Of a DNA stretch of 37,463 bases, positions 1-9,013 are shown piece by piece. The DNA lies in contig MAVP01000007.1 in the NCBI GenBank assembly GCA_001751075.1, positions 1-37,463 of the forward strand, read 5' to 3'. Each line of letters starts with the position of its first letter. The stretch's first letter is position 1. The position numbers and the translations under genes are program-made. The notes below the pieces were generated by a model, which saw only the letters and a program-made list of their open reading frames with translations, did not search any database and was not told the origin of the DNA. The stretch comes from Desulfobacterales bacterium S7086C20 (GTDB lineage Bacteria > Desulfobacterota > Desulfobacteria > Desulfobacterales > C00003060).

Positions 1-21
1 ACAGATATTTACTTTTAAATC

Positions 22-147
22 ATGACAGGAAGAGATTGTCAACAAGATATTGTAGCTTTGGGACAGAAAAATACAATATGTGGGAAGCTTTTTGATCTTG
101 TTAATCCCTACAAACCATCTCCGGGCCGGATCAAAGTGATCAAATGA
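22..147 (+). CDS. possible 41-aa ORF or tail of an upstream gene, overlapping the radical SAM start (ATGA)
   Basis: Open frame from an in-frame TAA at 16-18: ATG at 22, MTGRDCQQDIVALGQKNTICGKLFDLVNPYKPSPGRIKVIK, TGA at 145-147 overlapping ATG at 144. Confidence 0.3.
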   Translation: MTGRDCQQDIVALGQKNTICGKLFDLVNPYKPSPGRIKVIK

Positions 148-1436
148 ATAAATTTTTAAGGGCACTTGTGGCAAACGAGAAAGGCGAATTCTTCGACCTA
201 GATGGTTATGCTGCTGTGGGAATGGCCGGCTCAAAGCTGATTCCCCTTATTGAAAGTGAAACTATCAATATGCCTGCAGGGGGCGAGCATTTGTTTCTGC
301 CAGAGCGAAGGCCTATTGTTTACAATATCGAATTGGGAGATTTTGAGATTCTAACTACAAACCCATATGTTCCAAGTGAGCGGGTCTTCCCTTTAGCTGC
401 TTTTAATACCCCCGGTTATACGATTTGTCTTGTCAGCGCTTACGCCGAGGAACCAGCGGCTGTTCATCTACCACTTTTTTCCTACGGTGCTGTGGGATGG
501 TGGAGGGGCGCTTTTAGGGTTGCAAGTTTTAGGGTGGATTGGGAAAGGCGGCAGGATCTGCGTCTCATGCCCATGGATATGGTAAAAGGGGGCATCAACA
601 GGATCAGAAGTCTTATGCCTGCCAATAGGCTCAGGAGCCATCTTGAGACATGTGCTCTCAGGTACGGTTGTCCGGCAGCCAAGAATTTCTTTCTCAAGCG
701 TTTTGAGGCACCTTTGCCTACTTCGACGCGTTGCAATGCAAGGTGTTGGGGTTGTCTTTCGTTACAGAAGGAAAGCCCTATTTCAAGCACTCAGGAGCGC
801 ATTGAATTTACTCCGACACCAGAAGAGATTGCCGAGATTGCTATTCATCACATAAAAAACGTCCGACGTGCCGTGGTGAGTTTTGGCCAAGGATGTGAGG
901 GAGAACCCCTGCTGGCAGCAGAGGTGATTGAGCCTGCTATACGTCTCATTCGTAAAGTGGTTGGGACAGAAGGGACTATCAATATAAACACGAATGCCAG
1001 TTTACCCTCTGTCGTCGAAAGACTTTTTCGGGTGGGGCTAGATAGCATCCGGGTTAGCATGAACAGTATGAGGAGAGTCTGTTACGATGCGTATTTTCGG
1101 CCAAAGGGTTACGAGTTTGACGATGTCGTAGAGAGTATAGAGGTGGCAAGGCGATACAACAAATTCGTGTCCATAAACTATATAAACCTTCCCGGTTTTA
1201 CTGACAGCACAGCGGAGGTTGAGGCTCTCCTTGGTTTTCTCGACAACTATCCAGTCAATATGATTCAATGGCGGAATCTAAATTTTGACCCAGTGCGCTA
1301 TTGGCAAATCATGGGCGATTATAATCAAGAGTCCGGGCTGATCGGCATCCCTCAGGCTTTTGACAGGGTGCAGAGTGCTTTTCCGAATCTGCAATCAGGA
1401 TATTTCAATCCGCCGAAGGAAAAATTCAGGTCTTAG
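144..1436 (+). CDS. radical SAM domain protein
   Basis: 430-aa ORF with CNARCWGC (Cx3Cx2C) cluster motif followed by a radical SAM-like region (FGQGCEGEPLL, ININTNASLP, IRVSMNS). Confidence 0.85.
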   Translation: MNKFLRALVANEKGEFFDLDGYAAVGMAGSKLIPLIESETINMPAGGEHLFLPERRPIVYNIELGDFEILTTNPYVPSERVFPLAAFNTPGYTICLVSAYAEEPAAVHLPLFSYGAVGWWRGAFRVASFRVDWERRQDLRLMPMDMVKGGINRIRSLMPANRLRSHLETCALRYGCPAAKNFFLKRFEAPLPTSTRCNARCWGCLSLQKESPISSTQERIEFTPTPEEIAEIAIHHIKNVRRAVVSFGQGCEGEPLLAAEVIEPAIRLIRKVVGTEGTININTNASLPSVVERLFRVGLDSIRVSMNSMRRVCYDAYFRPKGYEFDDVVESIEVARRYNKFVSINYINLPGFTDSTAEVEALLGFLDNYPVNMIQWRNLNFDPVRYWQIMGDYNQESGLIGIPQAFDRVQSAFPNLQSGYFNPPKEKFRS

Positions 1437-1442
1437 GAGGCA

Positions 1443-1588
1443 AGTAAAAATAAGTTGTGCAGATTGCGACGCAATTTTGTTCGTTTCCAAGGCGCATTAA
1501 GGTGCGCATAACGAGTTATGTTAGTCTTAATGTAACACAGAAAACGGACAAAAGGGCAAGCAAGATGAATAAGATATTTTTATTTGAC
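1443..1588 (+). repeat. copy D of the dispersed structured intergenic element (subfamily 2)
   Basis: AGATTGCGAcGcAATTTTG..CAAGGCGC-ATTAAG..GCATAA-CGAG-TTATGT..CTTAAT..CGGACAAAAGGGCAAGCAAGATG; imperfect inverted-repeat fold and flank identity with 21932-22076. Confidence 0.65.
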
Positions 1589-1707
1589 GACTTAGACCTG
1601 ACGGGGAGCTGTTTGGCATGGAATTTGATTGCTGATAGGGCAGCAGTCGTGAGCAGGAATATTATGGTTGGTTGTAAAGAAACAGATTCTCCGTTGAGAG
1701 GCAATAA

Positions 1708-2940
1708 GTGAAAAAGGATAATGAGACAATGAATATCTTCGCCAAAATGATGGTGTTGGTCTTGGTAATAGGCTTCTTTTTGGTTAGTTGTAGTTATCAA
1801 CAAAAAATTGTTCTTGAGCCTGTTGGCCTGCCTGAATACATCTATAAGCGGCCAATGGAAAACGATTATGTCGGGGCCAATGTGGCGGTATTTAACTTCA
1901 TGGCTCCTCCCTATGCCGGGACTATGGGAAGAGTTGCCTCCGAATGTCTGTACGAGGCATTGCTAAAAAGCAGCATATTCGAGAGTGTAACGTATGAAGC
2001 TGAGGTTTCGGATATGCGGACAAAAAGACTTATGGATATCGCCAACAATAAAGGCTACGAACTCATCATAACGGGTGATCTGCTTTATTACTTTGAAGGA
2101 AGTCTTTATTATCCATCCCGCGTTGATGAACGTATTCGTGTAATTGATGTAGATACGAAAAAAACACTTTGGTACGCTAAGGCAATAGATATTGGCCCTT
2201 GCGCACCCGATGTCGACTTCCTGGTTGTGGAGGGTTATGGAATGTCTGCTCCCTCGACGAGGGAACTTTTTCAAAGGAATGCGCAGAAGTTTTGCAAGAT
2301 GCTTTTCAGGCGATCTTTTCCAAATATGTATGCTGCGGCTCAGAGGCGTGAAGATGCGGACAAGAAGCCTTCTTTGGTTGAAACGGATGTGATCGATTAC
2401 AGTGCAAATGAGCTTCTTTTTGAGGGACCGGTTGACGAAGATGAACCTATAATAGTTTTAGCCAAGGAATCTAATAGAGATACAGGGCCGGGGAATGGCG
2501 AGAACTTGCCAACCAGACATAAGGTCTTGGAGGAAGAAAGTCCTCAGAAAGAGCGTTTACTCCAAGAGGCCGAAGTGCGTATGGAGCACGCGGAGCGACA
2601 GAGGTTTTTGACGGAATGCATCCACTTTGAGTTTAACGAAACAAGGCTCCTTGCTAAGGCTAAGGAAATCCTCCGACGCAAGGCTGAGTGGTTGAAAGAC
2701 CATCCGGACATTTTTGTGAAGATTCAGGGCCACTGTGATGAGCGGGGTACCGATGAGTTCAATATGTCACTTGGCGCACGGCGCGCCCGTAGCGCCAAGA
2801 GATATCTTGTCAATCTGGGGGTGGCGGCTAAACGACTGGTTCCAGCCAGCTTTGGGGTAAAGAAACCGTTGGATCCAGGTCACAGTGAAACAGCATGGGC
2901 CAAGAACAGACGGGCTGAGTTCCTAATAGCGGACAAGTAG
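1708..2940 (+). CDS. OmpA/Pal-domain lipoprotein with an N-terminal envelope domain
   Basis: Lipobox-like FFLVSC near the N-terminus; C-terminal OmpA-like domain (IHFEFNETRL..KIQGHCDERGTDEFNMSLGARRARSAKRYL..NRRAEFLI). True start may be 1729. Confidence 0.85.
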   Translation: MKKDNETMNIFAKMMVLVLVIGFFLVSCSYQQKIVLEPVGLPEYIYKRPMENDYVGANVAVFNFMAPPYAGTMGRVASECLYEALLKSSIFESVTYEAEVSDMRTKRLMDIANNKGYELIITGDLLYYFEGSLYYPSRVDERIRVIDVDTKKTLWYAKAIDIGPCAPDVDFLVVEGYGMSAPSTRELFQRNAQKFCKMLFRRSFPNMYAAAQRREDADKKPSLVETDVIDYSANELLFEGPVDEDEPIIVLAKESNRDTGPGNGENLPTRHKVLEEESPQKERLLQEAEVRMEHAERQRFLTECIHFEFNETRLLAKAKEILRRKAEWLKDHPDIFVKIQGHCDERGTDEFNMSLGARRARSAKRYLVNLGVAAKRLVPASFGVKKPLDPGHSETAWAKNRRAEFLIADK

Positions 2941-2954
2941 ATGGCGCCCCTACT

Positions 2955-3524
2955 TTAGCCTACGATAACCTCATCGAGGCTGCGTTTTGGTACGTGGTGA
3001 ACATCCCGGCTATCGCGCCAGTATTTGATATTTTCATCTGTTTTCACACTGTCTATAACAACGGTTTCTTTAGGTTTGCCGATGGCGAGAACTAGTAATA
3101 TTATCAGGTCCTTAGAAATAGACATGGCCTTGTGCAGCTCTTTGCGCTTGACAGCGCCAATCATGCACCCGCCCAGGCCTTTTTCTGTAGCACCAAGCAG
3201 AATCGTCTGGCAGGCTATGCCATGATCACAGTCAACCGATTTTGCAATAGTCGTATCTTGTAGGACGATAATGTAAGCAGGGGGCTTCTCACCTTCCTGT
3301 GGCCCTTTCCAGCCTTTCAGATAGGCTGCCCACGCAAGGTGATCAAAAATAAGGGCATTCCTCTCAGCATCACAAGAAAGTATATACTTTAGTGGTTGGA
3401 GATTGGCGGCTGAGGGGCAGTAGCGTGTAAGTGCTACAAGTTTCCTTAAGGTTTGGAGTTCCACTGATGCTTCCTGGTAAAACCTTCGGTAACTTCTGTT
3501 ATTTTTCACAAGCTCGGCAAACAT
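2955..3524 (-). CDS. nitroreductase family protein
   Basis: MFAELVKNNRSYRRFYQ..LVALTRYCPSAANLQPLKYIL..GGCMIGAVKR..LVLAIGKPKE, typical of small FMN nitroreductases. Confidence 0.85.
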   Translation of the reverse strand: MFAELVKNNRSYRRFYQEASVELQTLRKLVALTRYCPSAANLQPLKYILSCDAERNALIFDHLAWAAYLKGWKGPQEGEKPPAYIIVLQDTTIAKSVDCDHGIACQTILLGATEKGLGGCMIGAVKRKELHKAMSISKDLIILLVLAIGKPKETVVIDSVKTDENIKYWRDSRDVHHVPKRSLDEVIVG

Positions 3525-3576
3525 ACTGACCTCTCTTAAGGCCGGTCCGGCCCGGAACTATTGCAGAGTCGGTGAT

Positions 3577-4044
3577 CTAAAAGGTTGGCAGGGAGTAGAC
3601 ATTAAATTCCTCGTCAGCCACAAAAAGAAATTCTCTCTTTCCACTAGGATTGACTGAGTCATCGGTGCCTTTGATGTGATAAAGCCTGGCGTTAAAGTAA
3701 CCATCTTGCGGAGTCCCCGGGCTTTCACTGTCGGCAGTGATTTTGGCCCTGACACCGGGGGACAGAGTAAAGACCGGAGGGCGCGGATTTGCGCCGGTAT
3801 CTACAGTACCTATTTCGGGCCCGTCACCTGGGTTGTGCGCATAAACAACATTTTCGAGACTGACAAAATTGTCCCGAACGGCTGTTATCAAGTTTCTGCC
3901 GTCGGATATGGCCATGATGTCTGAAGATCTGGTCTGTAAATCTAATGCGAAGGTAAATGCCATTTGTGCCAAGATGCCGAGCACAATGATGACCATGAGA
4001 AGTTCTATGAATGTGAAACCTCGGTTATTTCTAAGTCTTTTCAA
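3577..4044 (-). CDS. type II secretion / type IV pilin-like pseudopilin
   Basis: N-terminal NRGFTFIELLMVIIVLGILAQMAF prepilin cleavage/methylation motif. Confidence 0.85.
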   Translation of the reverse strand: MKRLRNNRGFTFIELLMVIIVLGILAQMAFTFALDLQTRSSDIMAISDGRNLITAVRDNFVSLENVVYAHNPGDGPEIGTVDTGANPRPPVFTLSPGVRAKITADSESPGTPQDGYFNARLYHIKGTDDSVNPSGKREFLFVADEEFNVYSLPTF

Positions 4045-4078
4045 ATTGCCCTACTCCCTTTACTGACCAATCATTGGG

Positions 4079-5677
4079 TTAGTTTGATACCGGTTCCCAA
4101 GTCCCGTTGACACAGATGCTGGAAACATCTTTAATCTTTGGATATTGCAGATTTCCAAAGCCCAAGGTGCCGTGTTTGCCTTTCCATATCAGGCAATTGG
4201 CACTAAGCTTAGAAGTCGTGCCCCTTGCTCCTTTTTGTTTTCCTGTTTCATCGGCCTTTTGTTCCGCTGGTTCCGGAGTGCCACGAGGCCTTTTCATCTT
4301 AACCCAATTATCAAAGTGGTAAACGGATACGAGATCTTTTTCAGGGTACTGAACGTTTCCAAATCCAACGGCGCCTCCCCTGTCTTTCCAAACTAGGTAC
4401 TGATGGCCAAACTGTGTGGCGAGTGTTTCGAGTGGTTTGCTTTTCTTACCCTTTGTGACCTTCTTACCTACTTTTTCTACTGTTCTCGGAGGTCTCCTCA
4501 CAGTTATCCAACCACCAGATTGAAAGACAGAGTCAAGGTCCTTTGTGGGATACCGGGTATTTCCAAAGCCAACAGTTCCCTGTTTGTCTTTCCACACTAG
4601 GTACTCATTTCCAAACTGTGAGGCGATTGACTCGGGACGGTTTTTCTTTTTGGTGTAAAGGCTTTTTTCTCCTTTGCCTTTTCCGCTTGGCAGAGGGCTT
4701 TCTATCCTTATCCAACTGCTCTCTTGGAAGACAGCCTCAAGGTTCTTTTCAGGATATTGAATATTTCCAAAGCCTACAGTGCCACCTTTGTCTTTCCATA
4801 CCAGATAGTTTTTGTCAAACGTTGATGCAAGCATCCCAGGGCCTTTTTTTCCTGTAGGCACTGTTTGACCAATCGATCCTTCTCTCTTTTGTGAAGGCAT
4901 CTTGACATTATACCACTGTCCAACAGCATATATGGACAGATTCTTTCTGTCAGGGTACTGAATATTGCCAAAACCGAGGATACCATTTGTCTCTTTCCAC
5001 ACCAAATATCTCCGGCTAAGTACTGCTTCTATGTGTGAATTGGTCTCAGATTCGCCCAAGGAAACAATTTCAGGGATAAGAGTGGAAATAATTCTTTCCT
5101 CATGTTCTTCAGGCAAATATACCGATTTGACACCTATTTGTCCAAGTCGAAGGGCATTGAAAAACTCTTCTCTTGCCAAGGCGAGTTTTGATTTAGTCGA
5201 CAGTTTGCGTTCTTCGGGGCCGGCCCTTTCGGGCCTTTTTAGTAATTTTGCCCTGGTGACAGGTGTTGGGCTTGCGACCATGAAGGGTTTTTCGGCTTGG
5301 GGTTTAAGCCTGTTGTCAACGAAGGCCACAACCCTTCTGTCGTTTATGACTGTAGTCTTGCTCAGATAAAAATCGACTCCTTTGGGTTCGTAATACCAGT
5401 CAATCTCAGTCAGGAAAGGTTTATTTCTGATATATGTGGGGTAGAGATCCATGAGATTGGAAGGATATGAACCTTTGTCTTTGTAATATGTTTTGAGGGC
5501 TTTGCCCACATCGGTCAGACCGGTCCTGGGACTCTTTTTGGCAATTTCCACGATACGCTTGTTTCTTTTTTGTCTATATTCCTGTGAGTCGGTTTCCTTA
5601 TTATGGGACCTATAGACCATGAATCCGCCCCAAAGGACGATGACAATTGCAACGGCTATGATGTATTTTTTATTCAT
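4079..5677 (-). CDS. membrane-anchored protein with five ~68-aa C-terminal repeats
   Basis: 532-aa ORF; N-terminal TM anchor; GspG-like segment (ALKTYYKDKGSYPSNLMDLYPTYI..WYYEP); YLVWK..G.(V/L)GFGN.QYP motif at aa ~224, 291, 359, 427, 495. Confidence 0.8.
   Translation of the reverse strand: MNKKYIIAVAIVIVLWGGFMVYRSHNKETDSQEYRQKRNKRIVEIAKKSPRTGLTDVGKALKTYYKDKGSYPSNLMDLYPTYIRNKPFLTEIDWYYEPKGVDFYLSKTTVINDRRVVAFVDNRLKPQAEKPFMVASPTPVTRAKLLKRPERAGPEERKLSTKSKLALAREEFFNALRLGQIGVKSVYLPEEHEERIISTLIPEIVSLGESETNSHIEAVLSRRYLVWKETNGILGFGNIQYPDRKNLSIYAVGQWYNVKMPSQKREGSIGQTVPTGKKGPGMLASTFDKNYLVWKDKGGTVGFGNIQYPEKNLEAVFQESSWIRIESPLPSGKGKGEKSLYTKKKNRPESIASQFGNEYLVWKDKQGTVGFGNTRYPTKDLDSVFQSGGWITVRRPPRTVEKVGKKVTKGKKSKPLETLATQFGHQYLVWKDRGGAVGFGNVQYPEKDLVSVYHFDNWVKMKRPRGTPEPAEQKADETGKQKGARGTTSKLSANCLIWKGKHGTLGFGNLQYPKIKDVSSICVNGTWEPVSN
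4082..5035 (-). repeat. coding tandem repeat region (five ~68-aa units)
   Basis: Motif spacing of 67, 68, 68, 68 aa counted directly from the translated ORF. Confidence 0.85.
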
Positions 5678-5763
5678 GAAGGTGGCCCATTAATGATCCT
5701 CGGTATTTATGAATGGGTACTAACTGGAAAGATTTAAGCAAATTTGATGCCAGATATTGTTCC

Positions 5764-5793
5764 TTGACATAATGATATGGTAGTAAGTATGTA
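5764..5793 (+). promoter_or_regulatory. possible sigma70 promoter for the symporter operon
   Basis: TTGACA at 5764-5769, 18-nt spacer, TATGTA; upstream of the 5849 ORF. Confidence 0.35.
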
Positions 5794-5848
5794 ATATGGC
5801 CATGTTAAATTATTGGTGTAGGAAATTGTTGAAAGAATTGAGGGTGTT

Positions 5849-6061
5849 TTGAGAGAAGCCTTTACGCATTGGCCAGGGCGGATCTTCCTACTGGTACTCC
5901 TTTTGGCTGTGGTTGGGTTATTTGCGGTTACACCACTATTTTCCAAGCCCGTAATCATTATGGGGTGGATTACCTTGCCATTTGCTGCCGGCATTGCTTT
6001 CCTTTTCGTTTGGCTTTGTGCCTGTCTTATTTACTGTTTCAGGTATTGGCCTTTTCGTTAA
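5849..6061 (+). CDS. small two-TM membrane protein preceding the SSS symporter
   Basis: 70-aa ORF (TTG start) with two hydrophobic stretches immediately upstream of a sodium:solute symporter. Confidence 0.55.
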   Translation: MREAFTHWPGRIFLLVLLLAVVGLFAVTPLFSKPVIIMGWITLPFAAGIAFLFVWLCACLIYCFRYWPFR

Positions 6062-6108
6062 GCGCAAAGCTTTGTGGAAATCCGGCAATTACTGCTTAGG
6101 GAGCAATA

Positions 6109-7608
6109 GTGATCACATTTGTTTTGGCTTTCTTTGGGATAGCTGTTTTGCTCTTGGCTGTCTATGGCTATAAGGTTTCGGCCAAGACAGCGGAAGATTA
6201 CATGCTTGCAGGCAGAGGTATCGGCATTGCAGTCATGTTTTTCTTTGCCCTGTTTGCCATTTCGAGTGTGTGGACCTTCTATGCATATCCGAGTATCCTA
6301 TACCGACACGGCCCGGGCTTTGTATATTTCATATGGGGCTGTGTTGCCGGCTTTGTTATCTTGTATATGTTTATCGGCCCCAGGCTTTGGGCTGTATGTC
6401 GGTTGAATCGGTTCCTGTCACCAATTGAAGCTGTGGCTGCCAGGTACGAGTCTCCCAAATTAAGGTTAATAATATCAGCTGTACTCCTTGGCTCGATCAT
6501 TCCCTATATCGCAGATCAATCTCTAGGTGTCGGGCTAGGCCTGGAGGCCTTGCTGGGGTTTCCTCCGTTTGTAGGTATTCTTTATATCTCTGTGCTCTTG
6601 ATTTTCATTGTTATGTTAGGCGGTATGCGGGTTACTGCGTGGGTCAATGTCCTTCTTGGTATATTATACACTGTTACATTCTTGGGGTCCCTTCTGTTTG
6701 TCATGAAAACGGTCTTGCCGGGCGGTCCTTCGCAGGCCGTGGCAATCCTTCAAGAAAACGCCCCTGAATTGCTTACCACACCAGGCCCCGAGGGGTTGTT
6801 TGCGCCGGGCGTTACTTCAATCGTATTTCTGGTCGGCATACTGGCCTTTTCCTGGCCTCATGTGGTCATTAGCACTATGACTGCTCAGGACAAGACCATC
6901 TTCAAGTGGATGCCCATACTTGCCCTGATAGTAGCAGGTATGTTCTTTTACACGGTCCCGTTTATCTGGGGTTCCCTGATTGCCCCTGCTATCAGTCATA
7001 TGCCGGGCAGTCTCGTTCCGCCCGTTTCCGGAAAGGATGCTGATATCATTATTCAAATGATTGTCAGTACTTATCTTCCTCCATGGTTTTCTGCTTTTGT
7101 ACTTATGGGTGTCATCGCCGCTGCTATTTCCACAGCAGCGGTTCAGCTGATGACGGCAAGCATCATAGTAGCCAGGGATATCATCCACGGCGTTTTTGTC
7201 CCCAATAGCAGTGATGAATTTTTGATTCGTACAACTAAACTTGCTGTCATAGTTATTGTGCTTTTCAGCATGCTCATTGCTTACTGGTATCCTGTCGAAC
7301 TGGCGCAATATCTACTTGGAATTGCTATTCCGGGGTTTGCTCAATGGGGGCCATGCATGGTGGGCGGTATTTTGTGGAAGCGAGCCACGAGACAGGGAGC
7401 GCTGGCCGGGATTGTCGCCGGTACGGTCTATCTGATTGCAGGGTTTATCTGGCGACCCTTGTTGTTGGGACTCCATCCGGCCATTCCGACACTCTTGATC
7501 AACATCGTGCTTTTTGTGGCGATCAGCTTTTTTACAGACCCGCCAAGTGAGATTGTAAAACGGGTATTTTTTGATGAAGTGGAAGATTTTCTCTCGAAAA
7601 AAGCGTAA
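6109..7608 (+). CDS. sodium:solute symporter (SSS) family protein
   Basis: 499 aa, multiple TM helices, SSS-like AEDYMLAGRGIG..., IAAAISTAAVQLMTASIIVARDI. Confidence 0.85.
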   Translation: MITFVLAFFGIAVLLLAVYGYKVSAKTAEDYMLAGRGIGIAVMFFFALFAISSVWTFYAYPSILYRHGPGFVYFIWGCVAGFVILYMFIGPRLWAVCRLNRFLSPIEAVAARYESPKLRLIISAVLLGSIIPYIADQSLGVGLGLEALLGFPPFVGILYISVLLIFIVMLGGMRVTAWVNVLLGILYTVTFLGSLLFVMKTVLPGGPSQAVAILQENAPELLTTPGPEGLFAPGVTSIVFLVGILAFSWPHVVISTMTAQDKTIFKWMPILALIVAGMFFYTVPFIWGSLIAPAISHMPGSLVPPVSGKDADIIIQMIVSTYLPPWFSAFVLMGVIAAAISTAAVQLMTASIIVARDIIHGVFVPNSSDEFLIRTTKLAVIVIVLFSMLIAYWYPVELAQYLLGIAIPGFAQWGPCMVGGILWKRATRQGALAGIVAGTVYLIAGFIWRPLLLGLHPAIPTLLINIVLFVAISFFTDPPSEIVKRVFFDEVEDFLSKKA

Positions 7609-9013
7609 AGACGAGTGGCGGCTTATCTATAATCCCGAGGGTAAGATCGTTGATCTTGTCGCTTTGCCCGGGGCTGTAATAGAGGGCCGGCTTGCTGGGC
7701 GCTATCTCATGTCATCCAGTGTGACAAAAGGTACCGTGATTATTTCGGGGGTATCGCAGAAAGGGATATTGGCAGGAGTTGATGTTGCGGTGGACCACAA
7801 GGCGGCCTCAGAAAATAGCGTAGAAATAGCCTATCAGCCCAGATCAGGTAGGGCAAGTCTTCGTCCAGCAGAGACAATCAATTTTGAAGAAATGATGCTT
7901 GAGGCAAAGAGTGATTTTGATCCGGTTTTAAGGGATCCTGACGACCTTGCTTGTATCTTATATACTTCCGGTACAACGGGTTTGCCTAAGGGTGTAAGGC
8001 TGACTGTAGAAAATTTTGTCTCCGAGCAACAGGCCACAGAACAGGCACTTGATGTAACGACGGAAGATAAGATCATTGGGGTCTTGCCCTTCTTTCATGT
8101 CTTTGGGCTTTCAAATGTCTTCCACTTGGCATTGGTCCATGGAGCGAGCATAGTGCTTATTCCTCAGTACAGTCCTGGTAATCTCCTAAAGACAATCACT
8201 AAGCACCTACCGACGTTGATGGTTCTCATTCCGACCATGTTTGGCCATCTACAGGTTCTCTTGGAACGAAGGAAAAAGGGCCTTCCGGACAGCATCCGAG
8301 TGTGCGTATCAGGTGCGGCCCCATTGCCTAGAGAGACTATTGAAATCTTTGAAAGGGCTTCGGGGTGCAAGGTCTTAGAGGGGTACGGTTTGACCGAAAC
8401 AGTTTCCGCCTGCTGCCTTAATCCGATAGAGGGCATTTCCAAGCCGGGTTCCATAGGCTTGCCACTTTCCGGGTTTGAAATGAAGGTCGTCGATGAAAAT
8501 GGCAAGAAACTGCCATCTGGGGAAGTTGGAGAGATTACTGTCAGGGGAGATGCGGTTAGTCGGGGTTATTACAACCTTGAGGGACAAACGCGTCAGTCCT
8601 TTATAGACGGCTGGTTTCTTACCGGAGATATGGGATATCGGGACCAAGACGGCTTTTTCTTTATAACAGATCGCAAGAAGGAGATCATTATCAAGGGCGG
8701 ACTAAACATCTCCCCAAGGGAGGTCGAAGATGTCCTTTCCCAACATCAAGCGGTAAAAGATGTTGCGGTTATTGGCAGAAAAAAGGGGGAGCGGGAAGAG
8801 ATCGTAGCATTTGTTACTACAAAGAAAGAGATTTCTAAAAAGGAACTTACAGGTCTTTGTAGGTCGGTGTTGTCGAATTTCAAGATCCCAGACGAGATCT
8901 GTTTTGTTGACGTTCTTCCCATGAGTATAACGGGCAAGGTATTAAAAAAGGAACTAGCAGAAGATTACCAGGATGAACGCAGAATCGAACAAGATGAAAA
9001 TGGATCTGGTTAA
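7571..9013 (+). CDS. chimeric ORF: lipoate-ligase-like N-terminal half fused to acyl-CoA ligase C-terminal half
   Basis: aa 1-97 contain EWRLI..GAVIEGRLAG..SGVSQKGILAGVDVA..YQPRSGRASL (LplA-like); from ~aa 98 acyl-CoA ligase core LACILYTSGTTGLPKGV, GYGLTE, GWFLTGDMG, KEIIIKGGLNISP, GKVLKKEL. The N-terminal acyl-CoA ligase region is absent. ATG at 7574 is an alternative start. Confidence 0.75.
   Translation: MMKWKIFSRKKRKDEWRLIYNPEGKIVDLVALPGAVIEGRLAGRYLMSSSVTKGTVIISGVSQKGILAGVDVAVDHKAASENSVEIAYQPRSGRASLRPAETINFEEMMLEAKSDFDPVLRDPDDLACILYTSGTTGLPKGVRLTVENFVSEQQATEQALDVTTEDKIIGVLPFFHVFGLSNVFHLALVHGASIVLIPQYSPGNLLKTITKHLPTLMVLIPTMFGHLQVLLERRKKGLPDSIRVCVSGAAPLPRETIEIFERASGCKVLEGYGLTETVSACCLNPIEGISKPGSIGLPLSGFEMKVVDENGKKLPSGEVGEITVRGDAVSRGYYNLEGQTRQSFIDGWFLTGDMGYRDQDGFFFITDRKKEIIIKGGLNISPREVEDVLSQHQAVKDVAVIGRKKGEREEIVAFVTTKKEISKKELTGLCRSVLSNFKIPDEICFVDVLPMSITGKVLKKELAEDYQDERRIEQDENGSG

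Noticed and set aside
482-1268. Several overlapping ORFs on both strands inside the radical SAM gene
   Set aside because: Low-complexity, no family motifs, fully contained in a convincing CDS.
1457-1711. 84-aa plus-strand ORF
   Set aside because: Its first half lies within structured element copy D and has no recognisable protein features; likely spurious.
6817-7308. 163-aa minus-strand ORF
   Set aside because: Antisense to the SSS symporter; composition is that of an antisense frame and shows no domain motifs.
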